64,000 bases of DNA from Lytechinus variegatus (lineage: Eukaryota; Echinodermata; Echinoidea; Temnopleuroida; Toxopneustidae): positions 7,918,501 to 7,982,500 of the forward strand of contig NC_054757.1 in assembly GCF_018143015.1 (NCBI RefSeq), in the 5' to 3' direction. How positions within the stretch are numbered: the first letter of the stretch is position 1; every line of letters starts with the position of its first letter. Below, one piece after another: positions 59,763 through 64,000 of this stretch. A program made the translations under genes and the position numbers. Under the pieces are notes generated by a model. The model worked only from the letters and a program-made list of their open reading frames with translations. It was not told the DNA's origin and did no database searches.

Positions 59763-62535
59763 ATCATACATGACAAAATGACACTCCTCTTTATGTGCCT
59801 ACCAGTGCAATAATGTATGAATTGTTTATATGAATCCTTCGCTACAAATCTGAACTAGAATTTAGCAATTTTCTTGTGAACACACATCTCTATTCTGGCC
59901 CCTGCATTCCTATACTGAGTTTTAAAGATGTCTGTAGACTGTAATTTGGCCAACATTCAACTAAATTAAATTCAATTTTATTTCATGGTCCACTACGTGG
60001 ACACTCTTTTTGCTAGCAAGGATTTAAATAACAAAATATTAAAGCTTCTACTAACTTATTTCTTTTCATAGAAGGCAAACTTTCATCCCTCACGGATAAG
60101 TTTTCTCTAATAAGTATTCAGTTTGTTATAACATGGAATCTCTTCTTAAGGTTTTGTGCTAGCCTAATGAATCCACCTTTTTGTAACCAACTTGCTAGTT
60201 GCACGAACTATCCCAATGGAAGTTTCTAAAGAGCTATTTCATGCAGCCCCAATATGAATACACCCTGTCAAAATAAACTTGATACTCTATAATATTAATG
60301 TATGGAACCGCATAGAGTTTACTTTTAAACGTAATCATCACTACAGTATAAAAAGTGCTGGCTTGCTTAGATTTGAAAAAAAGGTCAACTATTTGTTCAA
60401 GGGGATGATCTATTGTTCACTCGCCTCAACTCTCATTTAAAAACTATTGCGGCATAATACTTTTGTTGAACAAAGTCAAATCTTAACAGTGTAATAAAAT
60501 ACAAACTATATCCTCCATACATGGTACTAATCCTGAACTTTCAACTTAATTTTCTCTCACAGTTTTCTTTACTGTATAAGTGATATCCAACTTTATGTTG
60601 TGTAATCTTAAAATGGGCTTTTGAGCCAGCTTCTATATCAATCTTATTTTACAAAATAGTTCATGCCTTGTACACAACATGCCAATATTGGTTCAAATAT
60701 ATAATTACTATGTACTATAAAATTGACCAAATAAACATACAAGGACTCGGGTTATGTTTAAATGACATTTCAATTACAATGGTAATATACAAGCTCTTCA
60801 CTAATTGCTTCTTAAAAAATGAAGATTAAGATTCATAATTTAGTTCCAAATGCAAGATAAAGCTTCATAATTTCAATTTTACGTAGTGGTAGGTATATGA
60901 GAAGACAGGAAAAGCCTTTTCCGGGGATTTATCTAATATTTCTGGCATTTGTGTACCATCCCTAATTGTAGCCAACATAGTTCAGCAGAACACCCAATGG
61001 TACAGAGACTGATAAATATGCCAAAGTGGTGTTGTGAAAACCATGAATCCTTGATTCACTTCTATTGATATTGGAGGGGGGGGGGGCAACTTCACATTGA
61101 ATGCAATATACGTGTATTCATTATTTACGGTATAAAAGGCAAAATTCTGATTTCAAAGCAGTCTTACTCTTAATAAGAAAACTTCGAAAATCATACTTTT
61201 ATAGAAGTGATTTGTATCTCAATCATCATAACCTTTTTCTGAAAAAGACGAAAGTTAACATCTGATTATTTCAACTGAATGGCATTTGAAGGTGAGTATA
61301 TATCAAAGCATACCTAATGAAAAAGGTGGAAAATAACATAGCGAGTTGACAGAAATAAAGAGCAATGTTGCGGTTACATATCTCAGTCATAAATAATGTT
61401 TTCTGTGCAGTGAACATTTTACAATAAATGAAAATGTAGAATTAACTTCATACAGCAAGAGAGGAACATCATCACGAAGCGTCCAGTCACATCAGAGAAA
61501 CTCCTTGTTATAAGCTACTGAAAAGCGTCATTTTGATTTGCATTGCACAAATACAAATTACTGACGAGATTCTTATGAAATGCTCCCACACTTCCAGAAT
61601 TTTTGAGAGCCGAGTATAGGAAGCTGATGAACCCTGGATGGGGTTGGGGGCAGTTCCCTTTTAGGCCCCTGTCATTTTGTGTTTCAGGATATAAAAATGA
61701 ATATGTTAATTTTGTCAAACAAAATCTTACAGGGTCACATTACTGCAAAAACTGAGCCACTCTTGCAATGTTCCAACTAAATATCATGTAGAACCCTGCA
61801 CTGTGAAATGTTGTAATAATTGACCCCCCCCCCTTACATCGCAACCCCATGCTCTCTCTCTGCTTTGTACAGTTAAAATACATCTTGAAATAAACCAGTC
61901 ATTCCACAAATTGATGAAATGTTCATAGTTGTAGAAAATGAAAACAAGAATAATCTCTCAAAATACCTTCAAGGCATAGAATACTTCAACAAAAAATAAT
62001 ATTACTCAAAATCATATTAAATAGTAATGCACTAATAAATCTTACAAGAATATATTACTTTACTCTATCCTAATGTGTGTTCTTCAAAGAACACATGCTA
62101 AATATGCCATTTCTCCCCTATCTACTCAATAAATTTCACAAGTCTGTAAGAGATGAAATTAATATAAACAAATCTTCGATCTCACCTAGCTTTTATCCTA
62201 TAACTGCGATGCATAATATTATATGAAATAGAACTGTCAGAACATGTGTAAAATCATACAGCAAACATTGCAGCTGACTAGGTCTATTTTCTAGTTTAAA
62301 TCAACAATATGAAATCTTTGTGTCAATGAAGCAACGTTCTATCCTGTTTATGATAAAATGGATGCTCATTGCTACAAAAGAGAAATGATATTGTTTTCAT
62401 ATTTGAATGATACATGACAAATGATGTATATAATAGTGTGAAATATATGATGCACAAAAGTAATTCTATAAATTAGGTACGTTTGACCCCCTCTAAGTTG
62501 TATGTGGGACTTTAGTGAAACAAATTGTCTTTCTT
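59763..62535. other. intergenic stretch, no gene seen
   Basis: AT-rich. A family-D half is present at about 61505-61580 (gttataagctactgaaaagc ... cttatgaaatgctccc). Homopolymers (61075, 61826) mark decayed element ends. No exon of the downstream or upstream gene could be supported. Confidence 0.4.
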
Positions 62536-62539
62536 TTAA

Positions 62540-62934
62540 AGATAAATTCCAGTTTTGGTAATGATCTCAAAATGACTCTTTACTGAATCTAATATAATGA
62601 CCACCCAAGTGTCTGTTTGTATGAATAAAAATATGTGCCAAAGGATTCTGGGAGAAATTGTGTAATTGCTGAGAAATAAGCAAAATAAGCGCGGATTCGG
62701 TCACTTCCGTCGGGTCTTTATTCCAGCAGTAATAATACACTGTCCCACGTGTGCCTATCTGTGTTGGTGATCTTCAGTGTGAACGTTTTTCAGCGTAGAT
62801 TTCAAGATTTCACAAAGTTCAGTTTATGTAACTGTACCAGATCTAGATCCTCGATGATATTCTGACAATTAAGCCTGGTTTTACAGACTTTCTCATGAAA
62901 TCAGCGTTTACTGCAAATACTGGAATTTCTCTTT
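62540..62934 (+). repeat. TTAA foldback family C, copy C3 (395 bp, full length)
   Basis: TTAA at 62536-62539 and 62935-62938. The ends agataaattccagttttgg and (inverted) agagaaattccagtatttgc. This is the reference copy for the family. Confidence 0.88.
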
Positions 62935-63477
62935 AATATCTAGTTCATATTATTTAGTAATGCTCTACAATTATCATGCATTCAGCAGTATATGAGAAAG
63001 GGGGTCAGATTTACAAAACGATGATTATTTTATGGAACTGCCCTAAATCTGACGCCAAGTTTCGGAAACTTATACTTAAACAGTCAATGGTGAATGCATT
63101 TCCCTTGGTATTTAGACACACTCTCAGCCTTGTTGATGTACTCACTAAAAAATAACCTGCAGAAAGACCTATAAAATGGCCCTATCTACCAAAACATACT
63201 TTAATTTTTTAATTGGTTAAAAAGTCCAGCCAGAGGCATTCCACTTTGTGATATACAAATAATCATTATTATCATAACCTGACCAAGTATGTTGAAAACG
63301 GTTGTGAATACTCAATCTACGAATTACTAGAGACAGTATTAACCTGGAGGTAAGTAGAAAATGTCTTTATAGCATTGAGCTCTTCAAACAATCATCTTTA
63401 CTGTAAGTACTTGATTCAAGAATGATTAGAACTCTGATGTGCATATGACAGTTCAAACAGCATGGGTTAGTTACCAA

Positions 63478-63608
63478 AGGGGTGTTCCATGAAGTGGTAG
63501 GGTTCACCGACAACAATTTCAAGCTTCTGAAATCTATGAATCTGATTGGCTGACAGTAAATGTGTCAATGAAAATCACTGATGCAGCATTTCATGAAACA
63601 ACCCCATC
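63478..63608. repeat. family D foldback, 131 bp
   Basis: ggggtgttccatgaagtggt and (inverted) ggggttgtttcatgaaatgc. It has ctgattggctgacag in the middle, like the 1252 copy. Confidence 0.7.
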
Positions 63609-63667
63609 CTCCAAAACAGTAGTAGAAATGTACTTTTGTTATATTCCAAACATCAGTGACATTGAGG

Positions 63668-64000
63668 CCCGTATTCACAAAGGTGGTTTTGAAAACCCAC
63701 GGTTGAACCCATGGTTTATGCAGATTTCTTGTATAAATTACGTTTAATTTTGCGCGTATCAGGAGCGCATATAAAAAATGTCCGATGCTGATGCGCGCTT
63801 TTGTCACAGTGCGCCAAATCGACGCATGTTACCATGGTTATATACGCTATTTTATTCATGAGTCCACTGTTTTTAATCATGAGTCCACTCTTCAAACAGT
63901 GGACTCATGAATAAAACAGCGTATATAACCATGGTAACATGCGTCGATTTGGCGCACTGTTACAAAAGCGCGCATCAGCATTGGACATTTGGTATACACG
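63668..64000. repeat. family E foldback, cut by the right window edge
   Basis: Starts gtattcacaaaggtggtttt. The inner arms ccaaatcgacgcatgttacc (63815) and (inverted) ggtaacatgcgtcgatttgg (63931) extend about 75 bp each with almost no mismatches. The loop contains three copies of catgagtccact in mixed orientation. The right end lies outside. Confidence 0.85.

Noticed and set aside
1-64000. CRISPR arrays, operons, phage or toxin-antitoxin systems
   Set aside because: No regularly spaced direct repeats with unique spacers and no compact prokaryote-like gene runs. The window is eukaryotic.

Overview
The window looks like one stretch of a large, intron-rich invertebrate deuterostome genome, most likely an echinoderm and probably a sea urchin. 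It is AT-rich, its genes are split by long introns, tRNA-derived SINEs carry an internal promoter B box, and foldback (MITE-like) DNA elements are very dense. The vertebrate-like protein families present (MARCHF8/1, FUT10/11) fit a deuterostome. Species was not determined and no database search was possible.

Four protein-coding genes can be assembled by matching open frames, splice sites and intron phases. (1) On the plus strand at 581-4218 lie the last three exons of a gene whose large final exon is a pogo/Tigger-type (CENPB-HTH plus DDE_1) transposase-derived protein. At least two of its three catalytic acidic positions are changed, so it looks like a domesticated, non-transposing protein. 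(2) On the minus strand at 12503-14001 is a complete two-exon gene for a 153-residue multi-pass membrane protein that I do not recognise. (3) On the minus strand at 21724-24625 is a two-exon GT10 protein O-fucosyltransferase of the FUT10/FUT11 (POFUT3/POFUT4) type. (4) On the minus strand at 34907-56289 is a four-exon RING-CH ubiquitin ligase of the MARCHF8/MARCHF1 type, with a 13-kb first intron. The three minus-strand genes are arranged head to tail.

Most of the rest is intron and intergenic DNA filled with short inverted-repeat elements. At least four families (called A, B, C and W here) are flanked by TTAA and begin AGG or AGA, a pattern fitting a TTAA-targeting superfamily (Kolobok-like or piggyBac-like). 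Three elements have hAT-like CAGNG ends, and two or three of them have 8-bp target duplications, one of them perfect. Others are near-perfect palindromes. There are also SINE copies, a 42-bp tandem array inside a foldback element, and simple repeats, including a 1-kb trinucleotide tract at about 26.77-27.74 kb. I found no RNA gene, CRISPR array, operon or prokaryotic feature. The most unusual items are the domesticated transposase fusion, the unknown four-helix membrane gene, and the set of TTAA foldback families placed very near exons of the FUT and MARCH genes.
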